Positions 28,481-37,112 of a stretch of 64,000 bases of DNA are shown in pieces; within the stretch, counting starts at the first letter, position 1, and each line of letters starts with the position of its first letter. The notes under the pieces were generated by a model. That model was not told the origin of the DNA. It did not search any database and saw nothing but the letters and a program-made list of their open reading frames with translations. The position numbers were made by a program, and so were the translations under genes. Origin of the DNA: CAVVNN01 sp963838035 (GTDB lineage Bacteria > Actinomycetota > Thermoleophilia > Solirubrobacterales > 70-9). The stretch spans positions 124,001 to 188,000 of the forward strand of contig CAWIPM010000008.1 in NCBI GenBank assembly GCA_963838035.1. The letters run 5' to 3'.

Positions 28481-29311
28481 CTATGCGGGAGCCTGGGCGG
28501 CCCTGGAGACGGAGAGGCCGTGCTCGCCGCAGGCGACGGCGATCGGGTAGCGGGCGTCGAGGCCCAGGCCCGCCTCGTCGAGAGCGAGGTCGCCGAAGGC
28601 GACGGCGCCTCCGGCCTCGCGGACGATCAGCTGGGCGGCGGCGGCGTCGACCGAGCGGCAAGGACGCAGGCTGAGCATCGCGTCGAAGCGGGCGGCGGCG
28701 ACGTAGGCCGCGCTGATCGCGATCGACCCGACCACACGCAGGCGATAGACCTCGCCGGTCAGCGACTCGATTGCCCCCAGCGCCTGCCCCGGCTCGGCAG
28801 CCTCGAGGCCGACCAGCTCCAGCTTGCCGCCGTCTGCGGTGACGCGGATCCGCTCGCCGTCCAGCGTCGCCCCCGCTCCTCGCTTGGCGACGAACTCCTC
28901 CCCGGCGCCGAAGTCGTAGACATAGCCGAGCTCGACGGCGGCCATCGAGGGACCTGATGCCACCGCGATGCTGAGGCTGTGGGAGGGGAGCGTCCGCCGC
29001 GCGTTGAGCGAGCCGTCGATCGGGTCGATCACGACCCGGGCCGGGCCGCCGGAGCCGAAGGAGACCTCGCCTCGCTCCTCGGAGACGGCGACGAAAGAGG
29101 CGCCGCCACCGGCCAGGGACTCGAGCTCTGCGAAGACGGCGTCCTCACAGCGCCGGTCGATCGCCAGGGTGCGGTCGCCGCCCTCGCCGATCCCCTCGTA
29201 GACGGTGCGCGCCTGGATCCCTCGTACCTCTTCGAAGACCGACCTCTGCGCGGCAACGACCCGGCGGCAGATTCCCAGCCAGTCTGCGGAGAAAACGTCC
29301 ACCGAGCTCAT
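28481..29311 (-). CDS. Inositol monophosphatase-family sugar phosphatase
   Basis: Metal-dependent phosphatase of 276 residues. The IMPase signature DPIDGSLN near residues 95-102 supplies metal ligands, and the second conserved block is SVDAAAAQLIVREAGG near 220, which has Asp in the usual WDxAAG position though Trp is replaced by Ser-Val. VSEER (about 78-82) contains the Glu ligand. Substrate may be inositol-1-phosphate, fructose-1,6-bisphosphate (archaeal-type FBPase/IMPase) or another sugar phosphate; the sequence alone does not decide. ATG 29311 is used because coding signal starts there. It diverges from the helicase-nuclease gene across 33 bases. Confidence 0.85.
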   Translation of the reverse strand: MSSVDVFSADWLGICRRVVAAQRSVFEEVRGIQARTVYEGIGEGGDRTLAIDRRCEDAVFAELESLAGGGASFVAVSEERGEVSFGSGGPARVVIDPIDGSLNARRTLPSHSLSIAVASGPSMAAVELGYVYDFGAGEEFVAKRGAGATLDGERIRVTADGGKLELVGLEAAEPGQALGAIESLTGEVYRLRVVGSIAISAAYVAAARFDAMLSLRPCRSVDAAAAQLIVREAGGAVAFGDLALDEAGLGLDARYPIAVACGEHGLSVSRAAQAPA

Positions 29312-29332
29312 CCTATGGAGGCAACCACTCGG

Positions 29333-29338
29333 TAGCTT
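29333..29338 (+). promoter_or_regulatory. -10 element TAGCTT of the helicase-nuclease gene
   Basis: TAGCTT ends 6 bases before the ATG at 29345; no Shine-Dalgarno sequence is present, so a leaderless mRNA is likely. Confidence 0.4.
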
Positions 29339-29344
29339 TGGACC

Positions 29345-32203
29345 ATGCTCGCCTTGGTCGAAGCACAGCAGCGCGCCGTCGCCCACGGCGAGGGTCCGCT
29401 GCTGGTGCTCGGGGCGGCCGGGACCGGCAAGACCGAGGTGCTGGCGCGCCGCCTCGCCCGACTGGCCGCAGAGGGGAGCGGAGCGGAGCGGATCCTGGTC
29501 CTCGCCTCCTCCCGGGCGACGGCGAGGCGCCTGCGCGGGCGCACCGAGGAGCTCCTGGCCGGATCGTTCGAGGAGCTCTGGATCGGCACCTGGGGGGCGA
29601 TATGCGAGCGGCTGCTGCGCGAACGCTCCAGCGCCGCCGGCCTCGATCCCTTCTTCGACGTCCTCGGCCCCGCCGAGCGCCTGGCGATGCTGCTCGACCG
29701 CCTCGACGATCTCCCTCTCCGCCATCATGAGATCCGCGGCAACCCCGCCGGCCTGCTGGCCCGCCTGCTGGCCCAGGTCGACGAGTTGAAGGCCGGCTCC
29801 GACCCCCCGGAGCCGGAGCTCGCCGAGTTCTGCGCCGCCCACGACCGCATCCTCGCCGAGTCCGGCAACCTCGACCGCAGCGACGTATTCCTCACGCTCA
29901 ACAGGCTCCTGGTGGAGCGGGCCGACATTCGCCTCGAGATCGCCGATCGCTTTCCCCGCCTGATGGTCGACGAGCTGGAGGACACGACCGCGGCGCAGAG
30001 AGCAATCCTCTCCACCCTCGCCATGGACAACCCGAACCAGCTCTTCGCGTTGGAGGACACGAGCGCTGCGGCCGAGGCGTGGTTCCGGGACCTCCACCCC
30101 GAGGGGGAGGCGGTGACCCTCGAGCATCGCTTCCGCGAGCCTGCGGTGCGGTTCTGGAGATGTGGCAACGAGTGGGCGCAGGCGCAGGCGGTGGCGCGGG
30201 AGATCGAGCACCTGATTGCCGGGGGGGGCCATCCGGAGGAGATCTGCGTGCTGGTCGACGACCCGGCGCAGCGAGGCGGAGCGGTCGCCGCGGCGATGGA
30301 GGAGCGTGGGATTCCGTTCCACCTGACAGGCCCGGCCGCGCTGTTCCAGCGCCCCGAGGTCCGCGACACGATCGCGTGGTTGAGGGTGCTCGCAGAACCT
30401 GATGATTCGGCGGCGGCCGCGCGGGCCCTGACGCGGCCACCGATCGGGTTGCGCTCCACCGACCTGGCACGTCTGACGACGATCGCTCGACGGCGAAAGG
30501 TCGACATGGTTTCGGCCTGCGAGGCGGCCCTCGAAAGCCCGCAGATCCCTCCCGAGGGGCGGGAGCGGATCCAGTCGTTCCACAAGCTCTATGAAGCCGC
30601 ATCGGCGGCGATGGAGGAACGCCGCGCCGACGTCTTCGTCAGGCGCTTGATCGAGCGGGTCGGCCTGCGCCGGCAACGGCTCTTCGCCGCCGAGCCGGAG
30701 GTGGCGGAGCGCCTGCTCGGCCTCTCGCGACTGGCTGAGCTCGCCTCCGCCTGGTCGCGGCGCGAGCCACATGGGTCGACGCGGGACTTCGTTCGCTATC
30801 TCAGCGCCGTGGCAGAGGCGAGAGTGGAGCCGGCGGAGGGTGAGGAGCCGGCGTCGCCGGGGGCCGTTCAGGGCATTTCGCGCTCAGCGGTGCGGGGCAG
30901 GGACTTCGAGCATGTCTTCGTGCTGGGGCTCGAGCATGGCGCCGGGGCGGATTCGATCGGCGCCCCCGCGCGCTCGACGCTCGTCCTCTCGCGGGTCGAG
31001 GGAGACGGCGACGGGGAAAGGCCACCATCGGGGCTCTACGGGGACACACTCCTCGCCGCCGGCGCAGTCGAGGAGACCCACGAGGAGGAGCTGTTCGGGC
31101 CCGCCGAGGGCCTGCACGCCACATACCGGATGCTGCGTGAGGAGGTGCTGGAGGCCTCTTGGAAGGCCGGACGGGAACTGTCGGAGCCGCGGCTCGACAC
31201 CGCAATCGACGTCAACCGGGCAGTCGCCCGCTATTTGGAGCTGCTGAAGCTGGCGGCGCTGGCCCAACGGCCCGGCGACGAGGCGACGGCCGAGGCGGTC
31301 GAGGCGGTCAACGGGCTGCTGCGCCAGGTTGCGACCGCCGAACAGCAGGCGGAGCTGGACGCGTCCACGCTCGATGCCTACCTGCTCGACTCCGAGCGCG
31401 AGCGCAGCCGTCGTCGTGAGCTGATCGCCGCCCGCCACGAGCCCTCGCTGGAGGCATTCCTACCGCGCCGCGGCGACAAGAGGCTGAGCCTCTCCGCCTC
31501 CGACCTCGACCTCTACCTGACCTGCCCGCTGAAGTACAAGTTCGCGCGCGTCTTCGGCATCCCGCAGGAGCCGACGATCAACCAACGCTTCGGCATCCTC
31601 GTCCACAACGTCCTGGAGCGCTTCCACAAGGAGGAGGGCGAGGCCGGCGAAGACGGGCTGCGCCGGCTGACCGGCCTCTATGAGGCGGGGTGGCGCCGGT
31701 CGGGGTTCGGCTCCAGCGACGACGAGCTCCAGTACCGAGAGCGCGGACGGGAGGCAATGCGTCTCTACTGGGAGCGAGAGCGAGTCGCCGAGGGGGAGCC
31801 GGTCTGGCTCGAGCGCAAGTTCGACATCCGGATCGGCGAGCACCACGTGCGCGGGCGGGTCGACCGGGTCGACCGCCTTCCAGGCGGCGACCATGAGCTG
31901 ATCGACTACAAGACCGGCGAGCGCAAGAGCGAGGCCGACCTCGAGAACGACCTCCAGCTGGCCCTTTACCGGCTCGCCGCCCGTCAGGCGTGGGACCTCG
32001 AGGCCGGCACCGGCAGCTACTACTACGTGCTCGATGGCGAGAAGGTCGCCGCACCCGCCAAGCCCGACGATGCCGAACGGGTCGAGAGCACGGTGCTCGA
32101 GGTGGGCGAGGGGGTGCTCGGCCAGGACTTCGAGCCTCGCCCCTCGCCGAAGGTCTGCGGCTGGTGCGACTACCGGCTGATCTGCCCGGCGGCGGAGAGC
32201 TGA
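29345..32203 (+). CDS. UvrD/AddB-like helicase-nuclease with Fe-S RecB nuclease domain
   Basis: DNA double-strand-break processing protein of 952 residues. The N-terminal SF1 helicase part has Walker A GAAGTGKTE (about 23-31) and a weak Walker B (VDELEDT in place of DEFQDT). The motif V region is blurred (ISRSAVRGRDFEHVFVLG), and no VAxTRA arginine motif is seen, so unwinding may be lost. The C-terminal PD-(D/E)XK domain is complete: HNVLERFH, GRVDRVDR and IDYKTG (about 760-858). Cys727, Cys938, Cys941 and Cys947 form the AddB-type 4Fe-4S set. Overall it resembles AddB or AdnA, normally partnered by an active motor subunit that is absent here. Confidence 0.85.
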   Translation: MLALVEAQQRAVAHGEGPLLVLGAAGTGKTEVLARRLARLAAEGSGAERILVLASSRATARRLRGRTEELLAGSFEELWIGTWGAICERLLRERSSAAGLDPFFDVLGPAERLAMLLDRLDDLPLRHHEIRGNPAGLLARLLAQVDELKAGSDPPEPELAEFCAAHDRILAESGNLDRSDVFLTLNRLLVERADIRLEIADRFPRLMVDELEDTTAAQRAILSTLAMDNPNQLFALEDTSAAAEAWFRDLHPEGEAVTLEHRFREPAVRFWRCGNEWAQAQAVAREIEHLIAGGGHPEEICVLVDDPAQRGGAVAAAMEERGIPFHLTGPAALFQRPEVRDTIAWLRVLAEPDDSAAAARALTRPPIGLRSTDLARLTTIARRRKVDMVSACEAALESPQIPPEGRERIQSFHKLYEAASAAMEERRADVFVRRLIERVGLRRQRLFAAEPEVAERLLGLSRLAELASAWSRREPHGSTRDFVRYLSAVAEARVEPAEGEEPASPGAVQGISRSAVRGRDFEHVFVLGLEHGAGADSIGAPARSTLVLSRVEGDGDGERPPSGLYGDTLLAAGAVEETHEEELFGPAEGLHATYRMLREEVLEASWKAGRELSEPRLDTAIDVNRAVARYLELLKLAALAQRPGDEATAEAVEAVNGLLRQVATAEQQAELDASTLDAYLLDSERERSRRRELIAARHEPSLEAFLPRRGDKRLSLSASDLDLYLTCPLKYKFARVFGIPQEPTINQRFGILVHNVLERFHKEEGEAGEDGLRRLTGLYEAGWRRSGFGSSDDELQYRERGREAMRLYWERERVAEGEPVWLERKFDIRIGEHHVRGRVDRVDRLPGGDHELIDYKTGERKSEADLENDLQLALYRLAARQAWDLEAGTGSYYYVLDGEKVAAPAKPDDAERVESTVLEVGEGVLGQDFEPRPSPKVCGWCDYRLICPAAES

Positions 32204-32215
32204 GCGGGGCTCGCG

Positions 32216-33085
32216 CTAGTTCTTCTCCCGCCCGCGCTGCTGGAGGAAGTGCTGGAACTCGCGAGCGATGGTATCGGCGGAGGGAAGGTCCTCGCCGTCG
32301 CCGAGCTGCTCGGCCTGCTCGGCCTCGATCCGCGCCACCAGCTCCTCGATCTCCGGGTTGGCGGCGACAGCGCGACCGATCTGCTCTTCGTAGCTGCTCG
32401 TCTCCTCCTCCAGCTCGGAAGCGTCGACGGCGATACCGGTCAGCCCCTCCAGCCGGCGCAGAAGGGCAAGCGCGGCCTTCGGGTTGGGCACCGCGGCGAC
32501 GTAATGGGGAACCGCCGCCCACAGCGAGGCGGAGCTCATCCCCACCCGGCGGCAACAGTCGTGGACGACGCCGACGATCCCGGTGGGGCCCTCGTAGCTG
32601 GAGCGCTGCAGATCCAGCTCCTCGACAAGCTCCTCGTCGGAGGCGAGGCCGGTGATCGGAACGGGCAGGGTGTGGGAAACCTCGGCGATCAGGGCGCCCA
32701 TCGTGATCACCATCTCGACCCCGAGCGCGTCGGCGGCCGTTGCGATCGTCTCCGAGAAGGTGCGCCAGCGCAAGTTCGGCTCGGTGCCGTCGAGCAGGAC
32801 GAGGTCGCGATCGGCTGCCGGGACCCGGACGGCGATCAGGTTGTTCTCGGGCCAGTCGATCCTGCGCGCCTGCCCCTCGCTGAGGGTGATCGTCGGCCGG
32901 GTCGCCTGGAAGTCGAAGTAATCCTCCGGGTCGACCTGGGCGATCAGCTCGGCGTCGAGCGATTCGGCCACCGTCGCCAGCGCGGTCGAGGCGGCCGAGG
33001 CGGCGTCGTTCCAGCCGCGAAACGCACAGACGAGAATGGGAGAGCGGAGCTGGGGGAGGTCGCCTTCCCAGGTAAGGGAATCCAC
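32216..33085 (-). CDS. PAC2-family protein
   Basis: A 289-residue protein of the PAC2 (proteasome assembly chaperone 2-like) family, common in Actinobacteria and Archaea. The core (about 1-210) has CAFRGWNDAA near the N terminus, GALIAEVSHTLPVPITG in the middle and ASLWAAVPHYVA; the C-terminal 80 residues are Glu-rich helices, probably coiled. The function in bacteria is not settled; a link to the actinobacterial proteasome is suspected. GTG 33085 is preceded at 7 bases by TAGTCT (33093-33098), consistent with a leaderless mRNA. It is convergent with the helicase-nuclease gene, only 12 bases apart. Confidence 0.9.
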   Translation of the reverse strand: MDSLTWEGDLPQLRSPILVCAFRGWNDAASAASTALATVAESLDAELIAQVDPEDYFDFQATRPTITLSEGQARRIDWPENNLIAVRVPAADRDLVLLDGTEPNLRWRTFSETIATAADALGVEMVITMGALIAEVSHTLPVPITGLASDEELVEELDLQRSSYEGPTGIVGVVHDCCRRVGMSSASLWAAVPHYVAAVPNPKAALALLRRLEGLTGIAVDASELEEETSSYEEQIGRAVAANPEIEELVARIEAEQAEQLGDGEDLPSADTIAREFQHFLQQRGREKN

Positions 33086-33115
33086 CCTTTTGAGACTACC
33101 GATGGGGCGCCGGCC

Positions 33116-33487
33116 CTACGCCGGGGTGCGCAGTGCCCGCCGCACCAGCTGGGCGGCGATGAACAGCGCCAGCGCCGCGAAGGAGAGTTGCAGGGCACGC
33201 TCGGAGACGTGGTTGGCAATGCCCACGCCGATCAGGACTCCGAGCGGCGAGAGGGCGCCGATCACGAGCGCGTTGCGGACGTTGACGTTGCCGTAGGAGC
33301 TCTGGCGGTAGGCGCCGACCAGGGCGACGATCACGATCACCAGCAGCGACGTCGACTCCCCCTCCACCTGGGAAAGGCCGAGGAAGACCGTCAGGGCCGG
33401 GACGAAGAGCACCCCGCCCCCGACCCCGACCAGCCCGCCGGCAAGCCCGCCGGCGACCGCGACGAGGGCGGCGAGTAGCTCGTTCAC
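33116..33487 (-). CDS. Half-size TSUP (TauE/SafE) permease, second gene of the pair
   Basis: A 123-residue membrane protein with about four helices, equal to one repeat of the TauE/SafE (TSUP) anion-exporter fold. The repeat signature GGLVGVGGGVLFVP is near the N terminus and SSYGNVNVRNAL sits between helices. Full TSUP proteins have two such repeats in 240-260 residues; here each repeat has its own gene. The GTG start overlaps the stop of the preceding half by 4 bases (GTGA), so equal amounts and a heterodimer are likely. Substrate unknown (sulfite, sulfoacetate and similar anions in the family). Confidence 0.85.
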   Translation of the reverse strand: MNELLAALVAVAGGLAGGLVGVGGGVLFVPALTVFLGLSQVEGESTSLLVIVIVALVGAYRQSSYGNVNVRNALVIGALSPLGVLIGVGIANHVSERALQLSFAALALFIAAQLVRRALRTPA

Positions 33488-33849
33488 GATAGGACCAGCT
33501 CGATCGCGACCGCGACCAGCAGCGCCGCGAAGAGGAGGGAGACCGCGCGCTGGGGAATCCGCTGCTGGATCGCGGTCCCGAGCACAACGCCGCCGACCGC
33601 GGGGATCGAAAGCAGCAGGCCGGTCACCACGTGGACGTTGCCGTAGAGGCCGCCCTGGGCAAGGGTGCCGAGTGCCCCGATGAGGACGATCGCGGCAAGG
33701 CTGGTGCCGGTTGCGAGCCGCTCGCCGTAACCGAACCAGAAGATCAGCAAAGGCACGATGATCGTGCCTCCGCCGACGCCGAAGAGGCCGCTGAAGACTC
33801 CCGCCGCGGTGCCGATGGCGGCGAGCTTCAGGGTCTCGTTCGAGGGCAT
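33484..33849 (-). CDS. Half-size TSUP (TauE/SafE) permease, first gene of the pair
   Basis: A 121-residue membrane protein, about four helices, with the TSUP repeat motif GLFGVGGGTIIVPLL at 22-36 and GGLYGNVHVVTG between helices. It is the N-terminal repeat counterpart of the next gene, with which it overlaps by 4 bases. Its last residues (IELVLS) finish a helix cleanly, so this looks like a true split and not a frameshifted full-length gene: a single gene would need a change of frame exactly at the GTGA. It diverges from the trehalose-phosphatase gene across 41 bases. Confidence 0.85.
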   Translation of the reverse strand: MPSNETLKLAAIGTAAGVFSGLFGVGGGTIIVPLLIFWFGYGERLATGTSLAAIVLIGALGTLAQGGLYGNVHVVTGLLLSIPAVGGVVLGTAIQQRIPQRAVSLLFAALLVAVAIELVLS

Positions 33850-33890
33850 CGGGTGGCTCGCAGAAGCACTGTGCGGCGATACTAGATGGC

Positions 33891-34712
33891 GTGTCGCGCG
33901 AAACTGAGACAGGTCGCGGCGACGCTCGCCGCCGATTGCTGGCGGGGCTTCGAGCCGAGCCCGGGCGGACCGCGATCCTCACCGACATCGACGGGACCCT
34001 GGCCCCGATAGCCGAGCGTCCCGAGCAGGCGGCGGTGCCGAAGGATGTCGGGGTGGCGCTGGCCCGGCTCGGCAAGCGCTTCGGCTTGGTCGGCTGCATC
34101 TCCGGCCGCCGTGCCGAAGAGGCCCGGCGGCTGGTCGGAGTCGACTCGATCGCCTACGCCGGCAATCACGGCCTGGAGCTGCTGCTGCCGGGAGATGACG
34201 GCCCGCGCCTCGACCCTTTGCTGGACGGCCATGAGGGTAGGGCGGCGGACTTCGTCGCCCAGCTCGACCCCCGGGAGCTGGCAGCCATCGGGTTGCGCCT
34301 GGAGGACAAGGGCCCGATCCAAGCCCTGCACTGGCGGGGTGCCCCGGACGAACGCGCGGCCGACGCCCGCGCCCATGAGATCGCCGCCAGCGGTGGCCGC
34401 GCCGGGCTCGAACCCCGCTGGGGCCGCAAGGTCCTCGAGCTCCGCCCGACCGGAGGCGGTGGCAAGGACACCGCCGTCGCCGCCCTCCTCGCCAGCGACG
34501 GGATCGAGCGAGCCGTCTATGCCGGCGATGACCGCACCGACCTCGACGCCTTCCGCCGCCTCCGCGAGCTGTCGGAGGAGGGGAAGCTGAAGGCCGTCGT
34601 CTGCGTCGGAGTCGAATCTCCGGAGGCCCCACCCGGCCTGGCGGAAGAATCCGACCTCACGGTCGAGGGGCCCGAAGGCTGGGCCGAGATCCTCGAGTTC
34701 CTGGCGGAGTAG
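33891..34712 (+). CDS. otsB: Trehalose-6-phosphate phosphatase
   Basis: HAD-superfamily enzyme of 273 residues releasing trehalose from trehalose-6-phosphate, a stress protectant pathway. HAD motif I is LTDIDGTLAPI with nucleophile Asp and general acid Asp near residues 32-34; SGRR (motif II region), GNHGLE and GDDRTDLDAF (motif IV metal site) follow as in OtsB. The synthase OtsA is not in the window. Start GTG 33891 has GATACT 7 bases upstream (33878-33883), a weaker leaderless-type match. Two bases separate it from the membrane protein gene downstream, so these form an operon. Confidence 0.92.
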   Translation: MSRETETGRGDARRRLLAGLRAEPGRTAILTDIDGTLAPIAERPEQAAVPKDVGVALARLGKRFGLVGCISGRRAEEARRLVGVDSIAYAGNHGLELLLPGDDGPRLDPLLDGHEGRAADFVAQLDPRELAAIGLRLEDKGPIQALHWRGAPDERAADARAHEIAASGGRAGLEPRWGRKVLELRPTGGGGKDTAVAALLASDGIERAVYAGDDRTDLDAFRRLRELSEEGKLKAVVCVGVESPEAPPGLAEESDLTVEGPEGWAEILEFLAE

Positions 34713-34714
34713 CG

Positions 34715-35230
34715 ATGCCATACACCGACCTGCTCCGGGTAACCGTCTTCCTCACCGGCGCCGAGGCAACCGCTCTGGGCACGATCGCAGCGATCGCCGC
34801 CGGTCGCGCCAACGACTCGGCCACGATCCTGGTGGCGGCGGCCTGGTGGTTGATCGCACTCGTCATCGGCCTCTATCTGGGTCGCCCGACAAACGCCGCC
34901 GATGGAGTCCACGACGCCCTCGCCGAAGCCCGCACCGCAACCTCCCTCCCACAGGACAGTCCCGCCCGCATCGCCTTCGGCCGCCTCTGGCCGATCGCCG
35001 CCACAGCGATCGCGGCCGGGGTTCTCGGCATCTTCTTCCCCGGGGTGGCGGTCGTCGGCGCCGGCTACGCCCTCCTCGTCTCCCTTGCCTGGCGCACCCG
35101 CGAGGCCGCCGTCCTGGGCATCGAGCACCGGGACGGCGTCAAGTTCTACGTCGTCCCCAACTCGGCCCTCCGTCCCATCAAGCTGGTGCGATCCCCGGGG
35201 CTGATGAGCGACCCGTCCACACGACCGTAG
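34715..35230 (+). CDS. Hypothetical four-helix membrane protein
   Basis: A 171-residue membrane protein without a recognised family. Hydrophobic segments are near residues 8-28 and 36-55 (AAAWWLIALVIGLYLG), then a polar loop of about 35 residues, and two more at 92-112 and 113-128. The polar C-terminal third ends with FYVVPNSALRPIKLVRSPG. It starts 2 bases after the trehalose phosphatase stop and should be co-transcribed. A long hairpin ends the unit at 35249-35295. Confidence 0.7.
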   Translation: MPYTDLLRVTVFLTGAEATALGTIAAIAAGRANDSATILVAAAWWLIALVIGLYLGRPTNAADGVHDALAEARTATSLPQDSPARIAFGRLWPIAATAIAAGVLGIFFPGVAVVGAGYALLVSLAWRTREAAVLGIEHRDGVKFYVVPNSALRPIKLVRSPGLMSDPSTRP

Positions 35231-35248
35231 CTCGGGCGGGTGGCGGGG

Positions 35249-35295
35249 AGATCTGGGGTCCTCGCCCGCAGCTTGCGAGGACGACGGCCCCATCT
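35249..35295. terminator. Long hairpin between convergent genes
   Basis: GTCCTCGC (35258-35265) pairs with GCGAGGAC (35275-35282), and the stem continues outward after small loops through GGG/CCC and AGAT/ATCT. It separates the otsB unit from the PolX gene and probably works on both strands. Confidence 0.6.
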
Positions 35296-35316
35296 TCCTG
35301 ACAGGACCCGCTCGCC

Positions 35317-37041
35317 CTACGCTCTCAAAAACCGCTTGAAGTCCCGCCAGCCACGGGTGTTGGCGATGTCAGGAGCGGTGAGCCAGGCGCGACGGGCGGT
35401 GGCGACGGCGTAGGCCATGTTGTCGAGGGTGTCGACGCCGTGGGCGTCGGTGTTGAGGACGACGGTGGCGCCGGCATCCGCGGCCAGCCGGGCGTGGTGC
35501 TCGGAGAGGTCGCGGCGGTTGGGGTTGCCGTTGATCTCGAGCATCGTGCCGGCGCGGGCCGCGGCCTCCACGACCGCTTCGACGTCGATCCCGTAGGGCT
35601 CGCGGCGCCCGATCAGGCGCCCGGTCAGGTGGCCTATGCAGTCGACGCACGGGTTGTCGATCGCAGCGAGGACGCGCTCGGTCATCGCCCCTTCGGAGAT
35701 CGAGAAAGAGGTGTGGACGCTCGCCACCACCCAGTCGAGCGCATCGAGCAGGTCCTCGGGGTAGTCGAGGGCGCCGTCGGGATCGACGTTGACCTCCGAG
35801 CCGGCGAGCAGGCGGAAGCCCCGTCTGCCCTCGTTCCACTCGCGGATCTCATCGATCCGTCGCCAAAGGCGCTCGGCGGTGACGTGGTCGCCAAAGCCAT
35901 GGCTGGCGGAGTGGTCGGTGATCGCCAGGTACGCGTAGCCGCGCGCTTTGGCCGCCGCCGCCATCTCCTCCAGGGTGTTGCGGCCGTCGGAGAGGGTGGT
36001 GTGGGAGTGGAGGTCGCCGTGGATGTCGTCGAGCGAGACGAGGTCGGGAAGCTCGCCCGCGCGCGCCGCCCTCAGCTCTCCGCGCCCCTCGCGCAGCTCG
36101 GGCTCGATGTATGCGTAGCCGAGTCGATCGTAGACCTCCTCCTCGGTCGCGCAGAGCGTCACCTTGCCGGTCTCGGTGTCGGTGACCCCGTGCTCGGAGA
36201 CGGAGAGGCTGCGGGCGACCGCTTCTTCCCGGAGCTGCACGTTGTGGGCCTGGGAGCCCGTGAAGTGCTGGAGCAGGTTGCCATAGGCGGCCGGTGGGAC
36301 GATCCGCAGATCAACCGAGACACCGTTGTGAGTCTGGGCGCGGAGACCGTTGGGGCCGGGGGTGCCCGCTGCGTCGATCAACGGGTGCGCGGCCAGGTGC
36401 GCGGCGAGGGCAACGGGCTCCTCGGCGGTGGCGATCAGGTCGATGTCCTTGCAGGTCTCGGCCCAGCGCCGCACCGAGCCGGCCACCTCGACCCGGTTGG
36501 CGGCCGGATGCTCGCGCAGCGCCGCGGCCAGCTCCTCGGCGATCGGCCTGACCGCCGAGAGCAGGAGGCGGCCCGGTCCCTGACCCGGGTCGCCGAGACG
36601 CTCGAGGGCCGCCAAAACGTTTTCCTCGACCTTGGGGCCGAGGCCCTTCAGCTCCCGGATCCGGTGCGCGTCCGCGGCCGCCTTAAGGTCCTCCAGCGAG
36701 GCGATGCCCAACTCGTCGAAGAGCCGGCGGGCTGTCTTCGCCCCAAGCCCGGGAACACGTGTCACCTCGATCAGGGTCGGCGGGAACTTCGCCTTCAGCT
36801 TCGTCGCAGCGGGGATCTCGCCGGTCTCCAGCAGGGCGTCGATCTTTTCCGCCAGCGTCTTGCCGACGCCGGGGATCTCGGTTGCCAGCCCGGCGGCGGC
36901 CAGGTCGGCGACCGACACCGGGCTTTCCCGGATCGCCTTTGCGGCGGCGCCGTAGGCCAGCACCCTGTATTTGACGGCGCCGTCGAGCTCGTAGAGGACG
37001 CCCAGCTCGTCCAGCGCGGCAGCGATCTCGGCGTTGGTCAC
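35317..37041 (-). CDS. polX: DNA polymerase/3'-5' exonuclease PolX
   Basis: Family X repair polymerase fused to a PHP phosphoesterase domain, about 574 residues, the normal size. The N-terminal helix-hairpin-helix part has IPGVGKTLAEKI and VPGLGAKTARRL; the polymerase palm has AGSVRRWAETCKDIDLI with the metal-binding DxD, and the third Asp in VSVDLRIV. The PHP domain (about 345-570) has GDLHSHTTLSDG, ITDHSASHG and LNTDAH. It fills gaps in base-excision repair and removes 3' ends. I prefer GTG 37041 over TTG 37050, as TAACTT (37049-37054) lies 7 bases before the GTG. Confidence 0.95.
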   Translation of the reverse strand: MTNAEIAAALDELGVLYELDGAVKYRVLAYGAAAKAIRESPVSVADLAAAGLATEIPGVGKTLAEKIDALLETGEIPAATKLKAKFPPTLIEVTRVPGLGAKTARRLFDELGIASLEDLKAAADAHRIRELKGLGPKVEENVLAALERLGDPGQGPGRLLLSAVRPIAEELAAALREHPAANRVEVAGSVRRWAETCKDIDLIATAEEPVALAAHLAAHPLIDAAGTPGPNGLRAQTHNGVSVDLRIVPPAAYGNLLQHFTGSQAHNVQLREEAVARSLSVSEHGVTDTETGKVTLCATEEEVYDRLGYAYIEPELREGRGELRAARAGELPDLVSLDDIHGDLHSHTTLSDGRNTLEEMAAAAKARGYAYLAITDHSASHGFGDHVTAERLWRRIDEIREWNEGRRGFRLLAGSEVNVDPDGALDYPEDLLDALDWVVASVHTSFSISEGAMTERVLAAIDNPCVDCIGHLTGRLIGRREPYGIDVEAVVEAAARAGTMLEINGNPNRRDLSEHHARLAADAGATVVLNTDAHGVDTLDNMAYAVATARRAWLTAPDIANTRGWRDFKRFLRA

Positions 37042-37100
37042 GGGCTGCAAGTTAGTGGCCCGGCGCGATTTGCTCTTTAGGCGCGCTTTCGCTCGGCGAA

Positions 37101-37106
37101 TAGCAT
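37101..37106 (+). promoter_or_regulatory. -10 element TAGCAT of the GT2 gene
   Basis: TAGCAT ends 6 bases before the ATG at 37113. The divergent PolX promoter (TAACTT, 37049-37054) lies only 50 bases away. Confidence 0.4.
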
Positions 37107-37112
37107 CGGGAG

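Noticed and set aside
28481..30772. Full 763-codon minus-strand frame that includes the IMPase-family gene
   Set aside because: Codons upstream of ATG 29311 are antisense to the helicase-nuclease gene; the real protein starts at 29311.
33116..34099. A longer 327-codon frame for the second TSUP half
   Set aside because: The upstream part is out of frame with the first TSUP gene, Arg/Pro-rich and overlaps two better-supported genes; the GTG at 33487 fits the fold.
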